From assembly GCF_000172155.1 (NCBI RefSeq), contig NZ_ABIZ01000001.1, forward strand, positions 8,155,105 through 8,219,104: DNA of 64,000 nt, given 5' to 3'. Below are positions 44,431-53,191 of the stretch, piece by piece. Within the stretch, counting starts at the first letter, position 1. Each line of letters opens with the position of its first letter. Below the pieces are notes generated by a model. That model was not told the origin of the DNA. It searched no databases and was given only the letters and a program-made list of their open reading frames with translations. Source of the DNA: Verrucomicrobium spinosum DSM 4136 = JCM 18804. GTDB taxonomy: Bacteria > Verrucomicrobiota > Verrucomicrobiia > Verrucomicrobiales > Verrucomicrobiaceae. Both the position numbers and the translations under genes were made by a program.

Positions 44431-45282
44431 CTAGAACCTCATGGAAATGCCGAGGAAAGGGTTCAGATCATCTGCCGTGTCAGTCACCCCCACATTCACC
44501 CCTGCATCGAGTCGCAGGTTCTCCGTGACCGCATAGGTGAAGCCTACGTCCACCGTACCGATCCATTCGCTGGTGTTTTCAGCAGGGATCTCGGAGAAGA
44601 ACTCGACGTACATCCCGAGCTTCTCCGTCAGGTCGTGACCCACGGTGATGGAATTCACTACGTGAACCGTGTGGCCGCTGCCGTCCTCGTCGTTCACGAC
44701 ATCCAGCTCTGTCATCAGCCCAAGCGCCCAACCTTTCGCCAGCTCGACGGCGAGCGGAACGATGATGCCAGCCTCGGCATCCGCCACGCCGTAGTCTCCG
44801 CTGGCGGTGGGGAGGGTGACAACGGGCATGATCGCCAGCGCGGTGCGACCTCCATCGTTGCCCCAGACATTGAACTTCGTCCGCAGGGTCAGGTCGCCGA
44901 AGCCTTCGTCCGTGCTCCGGACCCTGTCGGCGCGGGTGCGCTCGTAGTGGTAGCTCGCCACCACCACCTGGAAATCAATGGAGTCCGTGAGACCGAACTT
45001 GAAGTTCATCGTGGCAACGTCCAGGGCGTCGTAGGCCACGCCATGCTCCCGATCCCGGGTCCAGGTGATGAGATCGGCCTCAATTTGGAGATGCCCGGCA
45101 TCCACCGTGTAGGCACTCTCCGTCTTGTCCGGACGGTCCGTGCTCATCTCCCGCAGGGGTTTGGCCTGGCCGTTTGTGACGAGCGCAGACGCAGGAACGG
45201 AGGGAACGCCCGCCAGCACGGAAGAGGCCGTGAAACTGGTGAACAGGAGAGCAGGGAGAAAAGCGGGTGGATTGAGTTTCAT
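44431..45282 (-). CDS. outer-membrane beta-barrel leading the manganese operon
   Basis: A 283-residue protein with a signal peptide (FLPALLFTSFTASSVLA) followed by about a dozen amphipathic strands (TESAYTVDAGHLQIEADLIT, GFGDLTLRTKFNVWG, TALAIMPVVTLPTASGDYG) ending in Phe (FLGISMRF), the outer-membrane insertion signal. It fits the PF13557-like transporter family. It is the first gene of the manganese operon, 76 bases before the binding-protein gene, and its promoter carries an MntR-type operator. A role in passing Mn2+ over the outer membrane is inferred, similar in idea to MnoP-type channels. Confidence 0.78.
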   Translation of the reverse strand: MKLNPPAFLPALLFTSFTASSVLAGVPSVPASALVTNGQAKPLREMSTDRPDKTESAYTVDAGHLQIEADLITWTRDREHGVAYDALDVATMNFKFGLTDSIDFQVVVASYHYERTRADRVRSTDEGFGDLTLRTKFNVWGNDGGRTALAIMPVVTLPTASGDYGVADAEAGIIVPLAVELAKGWALGLMTELDVVNDEDGSGHTVHVVNSITVGHDLTEKLGMYVEFFSEIPAENTSEWIGTVDVGFTYAVTENLRLDAGVNVGVTDTADDLNPFLGISMRF

Positions 45283-45322
45283 GAGTCGTATTGCGCACAC
45301 AGAAGGCTTTGGCTTGTCTATA

Positions 45323-45341
45323 AATCTTAGTCCGGCCTAAC
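45323..45341. promoter_or_regulatory. MntR/DtxR-type operator 1
   Basis: AATC-TTAGTCCGGCCTAA-C. The 14-base core 45327-45340 is a near-perfect palindrome with TTAG/CTAA ends as in DtxR-family boxes, 41 bases upstream of the outer-membrane gene ATG. Confidence 0.75.
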
Positions 45342-45375
45342 TTTACCGAGAGCAACTTCACGTCAACAAGAAATT

Positions 45376-45393
45376 TTAGGCCAGACTAAGATT
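45376..45393. promoter_or_regulatory. MntR/DtxR-type operator 2
   Basis: TTAGGCCAGACTAA-GATT, the reverse of operator 1 with two changed bases, including the same AATC flank in the other orientation. It lies 65 bases upstream of mntR, so each divergent gene has one box. Confidence 0.75.
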
Positions 45394-45457
45394 GCTTCCT
45401 CGGACTACAGCCTTTTCGGTTTCACTGATTCCACTTCACTGCTAGGTTTCCGGGACC

Positions 45458-45898
45458 ATGTCAGACCCCCGCCCCGTCCGATCTTCCAATGGTCAGTCCC
45501 GAGCCATCGAGGACTATCTGGAGCAGATCCACAACCTCATTGAAAGCAAAGGCTACGCCCGGGTGGTGGACATTGCCCAGAACTTGGGGATCTCCCAGGC
45601 CAGCGTGACGAACATGATCCAGAAGCTGGATGCGGAGGGGTACCTCGTCTATGAGCGCTACCGCGGCGTCACGCTCACTGCCGAGGGCCGTCGGGTCGGC
45701 CAGGCCATCGCCAAGCGCCACGATGTGCTCACCCGCCTCCTCGCGGGATTCGGACTGGATGCGGAGACCGTGCATCGCGATGTGGAAGGCATGGAGCACC
45801 ACATCAGCAAGAGCACGCTCAAGGTGCTGACGCTCATTCTGGAGGAGCTGGAGGGCAATACGGAGTTGATGCGGCGGCTCAAGGAGAAGATGGAGTAG
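45458..45898 (+). CDS. mntR: manganese-responsive regulator MntR
   Basis: A 146-residue DtxR-family repressor that binds DNA when loaded with Mn2+. The winged-helix part reads ARVVDIAQNLGISQASVTNM...LVYERYRGVTLTAEG. Metal ligands match MntR: Asp and Glu in EDYLEQIH, His in AKRHDVL, and Glu, Glu, His in DVEGMEHHIS. The iron-type SH3 extension of DtxR is absent. It is divergent from the manganese uptake operon, with two matching palindromes between them, so it represses both when Mn2+ is plentiful. Confidence 0.93.
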   Translation: MSDPRPVRSSNGQSRAIEDYLEQIHNLIESKGYARVVDIAQNLGISQASVTNMIQKLDAEGYLVYERYRGVTLTAEGRRVGQAIAKRHDVLTRLLAGFGLDAETVHRDVEGMEHHISKSTLKVLTLILEELEGNTELMRRLKEKME

Positions 45899-45911
45899 GG
45901 GGCATCCAACC

Positions 45912-45933
45912 GGCACGGCTCATGAGCTGTGCC
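45912..45933 (+). terminator. possible mntR terminator hairpin
   Basis: GGCACGGCTC-at-GAGCTGTGCC, a 10-pair stem with one G-U pair 14 bases past the mntR stop, without a clear U-tract. Confidence 0.4.
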
Positions 45934-46012
45934 AAAGGTTGGTTCCCAAAAAAATCTTCCTCGTTGATCCTCCTGTCGTGTCTGGAAGCTGCAATCCCAT
46001 TCTGTCACCACG

Positions 46013-46573
46013 ATGCATCCATCATCAATCGAATCCCGCGGTGACGATCTTCCATCCGACATCGCTCAAAAAGTCGATGCTCTTTGCCTGAGGGGCAATG
46101 AGCTCGCGGAGGCAGAACAAGATGATGAGGCCATTTGCACTTTTCAAGAGGCCTACAGCTTGCTGCCCGAGCCGGTCGAACGTTGGTATGCGGCGACGTG
46201 GATCCAGGTCGCCATCGGAGACACCGCTTTCATTCGGGGCGATCTGAATGGTGCTGCCGAAGCTTTCCAGAAGCTGGCGCAGCTCAGAGGTTGGCTTGAC
46301 AATCCCTTCGTTCGCATGCGGCGGGGACAGGTGGCCTTGGAACTAGGGGACCCTGAAATGGCTGCCAACGAACTTGCGGCCGCCTTCATGCTCGGTGGCT
46401 ATGAGATTTTCGACAGTGAAGATGACAAATATGCGGAGTTTGCGTTGTCGAAGCTGCTTCCACCGGTCCCCCCCGTGGACCATCCGTTGGCGCGATTCCA
46501 TTTGCATCCAGATTCGACCGATGAGGAGGGCAACCATCCGGAGGCAAAAAAGCCCTGGTGGAGGTTCTTTTAA
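46013..46573 (+). CDS. TPR-type protein of unknown function
   Basis: A 186-residue soluble helical protein without a signal peptide. TPR-like helix pairs are visible: ALCLRGNELAEAEQDDEAIC at 23-42, IQVAIGDTAFIRGDLNGAAE at ~64-83 and RMRRGQVALELGDPEMAANE at ~102-121. The C-terminal HPLARFHLHPDSTDEEGNHP and KPWWRFF are not TPR. Proteins with this shape are often binding partners, including immunity-type proteins, but no toxin gene lies beside it. Confidence 0.65.
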   Translation: MHPSSIESRGDDLPSDIAQKVDALCLRGNELAEAEQDDEAICTFQEAYSLLPEPVERWYAATWIQVAIGDTAFIRGDLNGAAEAFQKLAQLRGWLDNPFVRMRRGQVALELGDPEMAANELAAAFMLGGYEIFDSEDDKYAEFALSKLLPPVPPVDHPLARFHLHPDSTDEEGNHPEAKKPWWRFF

Positions 46574-47168
46574 GACTCCTCGAACCTTCTCCCGCCCTGG
46601 TGTGCCGCCATCTCCGGTTTGAAGCCTGTCGCGAGATCCCTCACCAGGCTCGCGGCCCACACAGACCCGGAGTTCTAGATATGAACTTTTCCGAAGATGA
46701 GGGACGACCCAGAAGGGTTTACAGCGCAGAGAATTTGAAAGCTGGTCAACCATCGCAGATTCGAAACCGTATTTGGCACAGACTATCTCCAAAGATTGCC
46801 TGGGGTGGATTTGGATGCGTATAACCGGGACCCTACCTCGACGTCTGCTCCGGCCGTTATCACTCTTTAGGCGGGACCTTGGGACAACTGAACAACACCC
46901 GCAATGCCGAGCACTCTCTCGGAGTCGAGAGCGTCTCCAAAATCCCCGCTCCGATGGACTTTGGGATTGCGAAAATCTCTCCTGAGATCTATCGTCGGTC
47001 GCCGACGCGAGGGGATGAGGCTGAAAGGATTAACCCTTCAGCGCAGGATTCGATGGCACCAAGCACGAATCTGCCATGGGAATGCCCGACAAGTGCTATG
47101 CTGAACCCCGAGGGCGGCCAGGTTGGGCCCGCCTGCTTTCCCCACCCTATCTCTCCACCTGCAGCGAG
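46574..47168. other. intergenic region before the glycan island
   Basis: These 595 bases contain only short open frames with no family likeness. A small CTCTCG-gagt-CGAGAG hairpin lies near 46917-46932. The promoter of the large glycosyltransferase gene should be here; no strong -35/-10 pair stands out. Confidence 0.5.
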
Positions 47169-50100
47169 ATGCCCGTCATGCAAGATAATCAGGAAACTAC
47201 AGCACCAAGAATCAAAATGCGAGAAAACACCCTGGTTGCGGGCGGCCTGCCCCTAGGACGGATGGCCCTGATGGCACCTGAATTCAACACCTACAAAAGC
47301 GCGTGGAACGAACACATTCCATTTGCTTTCTGGCTTGTGGAGCAGCTCCGGCCCGTGTCAATTGTGGAACTCGGCGTTCACACTGGCCTCTCGTATAGTG
47401 CTTTCTGTCAGGCGGTCAAAGTGCTGCATCTTGAATGCAAGTGCCTCGGGATTGACACATTCGAGGGAGATCCCCATGCAGGAGTTTACGGGCCGGAAAT
47501 CCTGAGGGAGCTGAGGAGCCATCATGACCCTCTCTATTCGGGGTTCTCCACCCTGATTCAAGACACTTTCGACAACGCACTGGAACACGTCGCGAACGGG
47601 TCGATTGATCTATTGCATATCGATGGAACCCATTTTTACGAGTCGGCCAAGAACGATTTCGAAAAGTGGCTCCCAAAAGTGAGCACACGCGGTGTGGTGC
47701 TCTTTCATGACACCCAAGAGACCGGGCACGGATTTGGCGTTCACCGCCTCTGGAGCGAGCTGATCCAGCGCTATCCCTCCTTTGAATTTCATCACGGCCA
47801 CGGGCTCGGCGTGCTCGGCGTCGGAAAGGATGTCGCAACTCCCGTAGGGACTTTATTCAGCGTGTCAGAGGCAGACAGATCTGCTTTGCGTCAACTTTTT
47901 TCCAGATTGGGATCAAGGCTTACGCTGGAGCTTCAGACCGCGGAAACGCCCCAACTGAAGAATGCGATGGCTGCCATGGCGCAAACCGTTGCAAAGTTGG
48001 AAAATGAAGCAGCAGCAGCGCGCCTCTCGCTTGAGGCCGCTACGGAGAAGCGGACAGAGCTCTCTCGATCACTCGACGAGGCCATATCCCGATTGAAGGG
48101 AGCCGAGGAGACAACCCATCAGTTGAGAATTTCCGCACTGACAGGAGTGCATGCCATCGGGATCCAGAATCAGCGGCTCGCTTCGGCGGCGCGGTTGGTG
48201 AGGGGGGCAAAAATGGCGGCGAAGCAGCGAGAGGAACACCTGCATGAACAGGAGCGCCACCTTGTGACCTACCGGCAACACTTCATCGCGAGCAGTTTTA
48301 AATCTCGAATCACGGCAAGGGCTCCTTGGACGGGCGGAAAAAAGCTTCGAATGCAGCAAAGCCTTATTCTGCAATCAGGAGTCTTTGATGCTGAGTACTA
48401 CCAAAGCCAGCTTCCCGAGGGATTCACTGTCAAGGATCCTGTACTTCACTATTTAGTCATTGGCTGGAAGTGCGGCCTGTCGCCCCATCGACTCTTTGAC
48501 GCATCATGGTATCAGAAGACGTATCGACGGGAGTTAAAAGGCGGGGAGCCGCTGACGAATTTCCTGATCGAAGGGTGGAAGGAGATGCGTCTGCCCAACT
48601 GCCTCTTCCATACCTCGTGGTACATGAAGCGCTATCAAGAGGAGATACCCGAAGGGCAAAATCCCCTCTCGGACTATCTCCAGCATGGCACCACAAAAAA
48701 GCGATGGCCCCATCCCCTTTTTGATGGTGGGTGGTATGTGTCCAAATACCGGAAACAACTTTCCAGCAAAACTCCCCTGGAGCATTTTCTTAGTGATGCC
48801 AATGCGTGGAAGCACCGCCCCAATGGCCTCTTCGACACGACATGGTATGTGGCGGAATACCTTGGCAAAAGCGGAAAGGGGATGATCCCCCTGTTGCACT
48901 ATTGCGAGATCGGAGCGCAACTGAAGTTCTCACCCAATTCTCTATTTGATGTGCCCTGGTACCTTGGCCGGCATCCGGAGGTTGCGAAGCTTCCCCATTC
49001 GGTCCTTGAGTATTATCTTCATCACTTGACCAGCGAGTGCTTGCAGCCCCACCCGCTGTTTGATGCAGCCTGGTACCTTGAACAATATGCGCCGGAGCTT
49101 GAGCCCGGGGCGACCGCCTTCTCGCATTACCTGGATCGCGGCTGGAGGCTGGGGTTTTCTCCACACCCATCTTTTGATGCCAAAAGATATCTCGACCGAA
49201 ACCATGATGTGGTGGCACTTGGAATGGAACCTCTCAGGCACTATCTGGGGTTCGGCTGGAAAGAGGGCCGGGCTCCGAATGCCTGGTTTGACCCCAGAGA
49301 CTATCTGCAGCGCAATCCAGATGTGGCGGCCGCCGGGCTTGAGCCGCTCACTCACTATGTAGAGCATGGTCAATTTGAAGACCGGTATCGAGAAAGAGAT
49401 TCCAGCCTGGCACTTCTGGGGGCACCCGAACCTCTAGACCGGTATGACTGCTGGCTTGAGACAAACACCTTTACCGAGGCGGCCGAAGAGGACCTGCGAA
49501 TTGCCCTGACTCGCGCAACCGGATCCCTGCCGAAGATCTCTGTCGTGATGCCAGTTTACAACACGCCTCTCTGGGCGCTACAGAAGGCTGTTCAAAGCGT
49601 GACAGCGCAGATCTATGACAACTGGCAACTTTGCATCGCGGATGACTGCAGCACGGAACCGGATATTCGCCAATATCTGCAGGCCCTTCAAGCATCCGAC
49701 TCCAGAATCTCAGTCACGTTTCTAGAACAAAATTCGGGAATAAGCGCTGCGACGAATGCTGCAGCGGCACTTGCTGAAGGGGAGTTCCTGGCGTTTTTGG
49801 ATCATGACGATGAATTGACCATCGATGCCCTTGCCGAGATGGCTCTTGGACTTGCTGCGCATCCGGACTGGGACATGGCTTACTCGGACGATGATCTCAT
49901 TGATCCAGCGGGCAGGCGTCATCGTCCTCAGTTTAAGCCCGACTGGTCGCCTACTCTGCTGTTGTCCTTCATGTATATGAGCCATCTTTTGATGGTCCGG
50001 CGTTCTGTTTTCGAAAATTTGGGAGGGTTCCGAGTGGGGTTTGAGGGTGCCCAGGACTATGATTTCGCTCTCCGTGCGTCAGAGGCAGTAAACCAGGTGG

Positions 50101-53100
50101 GGCACATTCCCAAAATTCTCTATCATTGGCGAGTCATGCCTGGGTCCACCGCCACGGGTGGTGCCGCCAAACCAGAAAGCTTTGAACGGGGACGACTCGC
50201 CGTCCAGCAAGCCGTCGAACGCCGAAAGATCTCCGCCAAGGTTAATCACCCTGATTGGGCTCTACAGGCAGGATGCGGCATTTTCTCCCTGCACCATCCT
50301 GATCATGGCCCCCAAGTTGACATTGTGATCATGAATAGAAACGGGGGGAAACTGCTTGAAAGGTGCCTGCAGTCCCTTCAGATGACGACTTATCAAAATT
50401 ATGTCGTCACGGTCGCGGACAACACCAGCAACGATCCGGGCACCCTGGAAGTGCTACAGAAGAGCGGGGCAAAAATCATCACCCTTCCAGATGAAGTGCC
50501 CGGGAGGTTCAGCTTTTCCAATCTCTACAATCGCGCCCTGAGCCAGTCCACAGCGGAGTTTGTGCTGCTGCTCAACAATGACACCGAAGTCAAAAATCCT
50601 CGGTGGCTTTCCCAGATGATGGGTTATGCGCTGATGGAAGGTGTGGGAGCAGTGGGTGCCTGTCTGCTTTTTCCGGACCACACCGTCCAGCACGCGGGGA
50701 TGCTGCTGGGCTGCCATGAAGGCAAGGTTGGGCATGCATTTAAAAACACGCCTGCGCATGAGCATGGCTACATGGCTCTGCGTGCGGTGACCCGCGAGAG
50801 CAGTGGCGTGACTGCGGCCTGTATGCTCATACGGCGCGACTGCTACTTTTCGGTGGGCGGGCAGGACGAGCAGCGCTTCGCCGTCGGCTACAATGATGCT
50901 GACCTCTGCTTGAAACTCGGCGATAAAGGACTCCGGAGCATTTACTGCGGTGAGGCAGAGCTCTTCCACCATGAAGGGAAAAGCCGCGGAACCGGGAATG
51001 ACGATCCGCTAGAGGAGGCTGCAATCCGTGCGGAAGTCCGCCATCGACCCGACCGCTTCTACAACCTCAACCTCTCACTGGAAAACGAGCGTTTTGAAGT
51101 GGGGACCCGCCGCCCATTGCCTCATGTTACCCGCGCCACACGCACAGCCTTTGCCACCCACAATTTGAATCATGAGGGTGCCCCGCGCCTGTTGCTGGAG
51201 CTGATCACTGGCTTGAAAACACGCGGCCACGTGGAGCCAGTGGTGGTATCACCTGTGGACGGCCCCCTCCGGCAGGAATTCGAACAAGCCGGCATACAAG
51301 TTGCCGTAGGACCGATTTCCGAAGGAGGAAGTTCGATCGAAGAGCTTCAGGAATATCTGGCGAAAATTCTGCGCGAATGCAGGGCTGAACTTGTTGTTGC
51401 CAATACTCTCCAGACATGGTGGGCGGTTACCCTTGCGCATCGCGAAAACACCCCCTCCATTTGGCACGTTCACGAAAGTGAACCTTGGGACACCTACTTT
51501 GACTACCTGCCTTTATCCGTGCGAAGCGAGGCTTACCGTGCATTCGCCATGCCCTATCGGATCATCTTTGTCGCCCGAGCCACGCTGCGCGGGTGGGAGG
51601 CGCTGAATTCAAGGAAAAATTTTGAGTGTATCCCTGGCGCATTGGATCTGGATTATCTGGATGCCAAAATTGACAATGCCTCACGAGACGAACTCCGCAG
51701 CCAACTGAATATTGCAGCTGACGAGGTGGTGCTCATTCTTGTGGGCACCGTGTGTGATCGCAAAGGCCAGGCAGACGCAGTAGAAGCGATGGAAATTTTG
51801 GCTCAAGATGTCCTCAAGCGGGTCAGGCTCATTCTAGTCGGATATAGAGAGTCCCTCCACTACGGGCAAACGCTTGTTCGGAAGGTCGAGAGCTTGGCCC
51901 CGGCTTTGAGGGGGAAAATTGTCATCGAGAAGGAGCGCGCCGACTGCATTCGGTACGTCAAGGCCGCAGATATCGCATTGTGCACATCAAGGGTCGAATC
52001 GTATCCGCGTGTCATATTGGAGGCGATGGCCTGTGGGTTGCCCATCATCACTACGCCCGTGTTTGGGATTGTAGAGCAAGTCCGACCCGGTAGAAACGCC
52101 ATCTTCTATCAACCGGGGCGAATATCTGAGCTGGCCCGCGCGATAGAGACTCTCGTTCGCGATGAGGACATGCGTCGACGTTTTGCGGCGAGCTCGCCAG
52201 AGGTACTCTCCGCTCTCCCTGGGTATGATGAAGTGATGGAACGTCACGCAAAGTTAATTCATGAGGGCAGGCTAACCTGTGAGCGCAATCTTGCGATTGG
52301 AGAGCCCAGAGTGACGATCAGACCTTCAGAGCACAGGAGAACTGAGGAACTTCCTCCGGAAGCCATGGGGCAGGAGGTTGATCCCGCACCAAACAAATTT
52401 GCAGCCATACAAGGGATCATAGATCGAAAGCTGCCGAAGCACGTCCGGGAAAATCGCCGCCGGATTGCAGCAAACTATTTGGTGAGAGGCAGCGGGCTGG
52501 AGATAGGCGCGTTTCATACACCGCTCGAACTTCCGCCAGGTGTGGCTACGCGCTACGTGGACCGCCGTTCGGTTGCAGATCATATTGCCCAGTTCCCCGA
52601 ACTTGACCCTAACGATCTGGTCCCAGTCGATATCCTTGATGATGGCGAGACGCTGGCCAGCATCGGAGCTGACTCCGTTGACTTCATCATCGCAAGTCAC
52701 ATGCTGGAACATTGCGAAAACCCATTGGGCACAGTGCGAGCTCACTTGAGCAAGATCAGGCAGGGTGGATGGCTTTTCTATGTCGTTCCTGACAAGAGGA
52801 ACAGCTTCGACGTGGATCGTCCACTCACACCATTTGAGCATCTGGTCGGCGATGATGCAGATCATGGAGAGGGCTCCCGCTTCGCCCATTACTTAGAGTG
52901 GGCAACGGATGTGAAGAAGATTGTCGATGACGTCCATGCCAAGGAGGAAGCCTCAAAGCTGATGGAAATGCGTCATAGCATTCACTTTCACGTCTGGGAC
53001 GGGGCCTCGTGGCTGGATTTCCTCGTCCGCTGCCGAACACATCTTGATAGCCGCTTTGAAATGGTTCACTACGAACTCGCAGGTCCAGAGCTGATCTGTG

Positions 53101-53117
53101 TCTTGAGGAAAGTCTAA
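47169..53117 (+). CDS. multidomain glycosyltransferase/methyltransferase with nine FDxxWY repeats
   Basis: A protein of 1982 residues (from ATG 47169; in-frame starts at 47076, 47082, 47178 and 47217 are possible). Domains in order: methyltransferase ~55-230 (VELGVHTGLSYSAF, LLHIDGTHFYESAKNDF, GVVLFHDTQ); coiled coil ~265-330; nine repeats of about 37 residues, ~405-740, each with (L/V)FDxxWYxxxY...PLxHYLxxG; GT2 ~786-1010 (ISVVMPVYNTP, LDHDDE, SDDDLID); second GT2 ~1047-1280 (VDIVIMNRNGG, LLNNDTEV); GT4 ~1324-1690 (TRTAFATHNLNHEG, ESYPRVILEAMACGLPI); methyltransferase ~1775-1982 (LEIGAFHTPL, ASHMLEHCENP). It probably builds and caps a surface glycan. No membrane segment is seen, so it is cytoplasmic or peripheral. 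Confidence 0.88.
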   Translation: MPVMQDNQETTAPRIKMRENTLVAGGLPLGRMALMAPEFNTYKSAWNEHIPFAFWLVEQLRPVSIVELGVHTGLSYSAFCQAVKVLHLECKCLGIDTFEGDPHAGVYGPEILRELRSHHDPLYSGFSTLIQDTFDNALEHVANGSIDLLHIDGTHFYESAKNDFEKWLPKVSTRGVVLFHDTQETGHGFGVHRLWSELIQRYPSFEFHHGHGLGVLGVGKDVATPVGTLFSVSEADRSALRQLFSRLGSRLTLELQTAETPQLKNAMAAMAQTVAKLENEAAAARLSLEAATEKRTELSRSLDEAISRLKGAEETTHQLRISALTGVHAIGIQNQRLASAARLVRGAKMAAKQREEHLHEQERHLVTYRQHFIASSFKSRITARAPWTGGKKLRMQQSLILQSGVFDAEYYQSQLPEGFTVKDPVLHYLVIGWKCGLSPHRLFDASWYQKTYRRELKGGEPLTNFLIEGWKEMRLPNCLFHTSWYMKRYQEEIPEGQNPLSDYLQHGTTKKRWPHPLFDGGWYVSKYRKQLSSKTPLEHFLSDANAWKHRPNGLFDTTWYVAEYLGKSGKGMIPLLHYCEIGAQLKFSPNSLFDVPWYLGRHPEVAKLPHSVLEYYLHHLTSECLQPHPLFDAAWYLEQYAPELEPGATAFSHYLDRGWRLGFSPHPSFDAKRYLDRNHDVVALGMEPLRHYLGFGWKEGRAPNAWFDPRDYLQRNPDVAAAGLEPLTHYVEHGQFEDRYRERDSSLALLGAPEPLDRYDCWLETNTFTEAAEEDLRIALTRATGSLPKISVVMPVYNTPLWALQKAVQSVTAQIYDNWQLCIADDCSTEPDIRQYLQALQASDSRISVTFLEQNSGISAATNAAAALAEGEFLAFLDHDDELTIDALAEMALGLAAHPDWDMAYSDDDLIDPAGRRHRPQFKPDWSPTLLLSFMYMSHLLMVRRSVFENLGGFRVGFEGAQDYDFALRASEAVNQVGHIPKILYHWRVMPGSTATGGAAKPESFERGRLAVQQAVERRKISAKVNHPDWALQAGCGIFSLHHPDHGPQVDIVIMNRNGGKLLERCLQSLQMTTYQNYVVTVADNTSNDPGTLEVLQKSGAKIITLPDEVPGRFSFSNLYNRALSQSTAEFVLLLNNDTEVKNPRWLSQMMGYALMEGVGAVGACLLFPDHTVQHAGMLLGCHEGKVGHAFKNTPAHEHGYMALRAVTRESSGVTAACMLIRRDCYFSVGGQDEQRFAVGYNDADLCLKLGDKGLRSIYCGEAELFHHEGKSRGTGNDDPLEEAAIRAEVRHRPDRFYNLNLSLENERFEVGTRRPLPHVTRATRTAFATHNLNHEGAPRLLLELITGLKTRGHVEPVVVSPVDGPLRQEFEQAGIQVAVGPISEGGSSIEELQEYLAKILRECRAELVVANTLQTWWAVTLAHRENTPSIWHVHESEPWDTYFDYLPLSVRSEAYRAFAMPYRIIFVARATLRGWEALNSRKNFECIPGALDLDYLDAKIDNASRDELRSQLNIAADEVVLILVGTVCDRKGQADAVEAMEILAQDVLKRVRLILVGYRESLHYGQTLVRKVESLAPALRGKIVIEKERADCIRYVKAADIALCTSRVESYPRVILEAMACGLPIITTPVFGIVEQVRPGRNAIFYQPGRISELARAIETLVRDEDMRRRFAASSPEVLSALPGYDEVMERHAKLIHEGRLTCERNLAIGEPRVTIRPSEHRRTEELPPEAMGQEVDPAPNKFAAIQGIIDRKLPKHVRENRRRIAANYLVRGSGLEIGAFHTPLELPPGVATRYVDRRSVADHIAQFPELDPNDLVPVDILDDGETLASIGADSVDFIIASHMLEHCENPLGTVRAHLSKIRQGGWLFYVVPDKRNSFDVDRPLTPFEHLVGDDADHGEGSRFAHYLEWATDVKKIVDDVHAKEEASKLMEMRHSIHFHVWDGASWLDFLVRCRTHLDSRFEMVHYELAGPELICVLRKV

Positions 53118-53129
53118 GGCCTGGTGCGG

Positions 53130-53162
53130 CCCGTTGACAGTTCACCACGAGCTGTCAACGGG
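53130..53162. terminator. bidirectional stem-loop between converging glycan genes
   Basis: CCCGTTGACAG...CTGTCAACGGG, an 11-bp perfect stem with an 11-base loop between the two converging stop codons. No U-tract on either side. Confidence 0.6.
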
Positions 53163-53191
53163 GCACGGATGGGGTGGCACCCCCATAGAAT

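Noticed and set aside
46681-46824. Short open frame MNFSEDEGRPRR... as a small gene
   Set aside because: No ribosome-binding site, no hydrophobic or domain signal, and composition like random coding of the gap.
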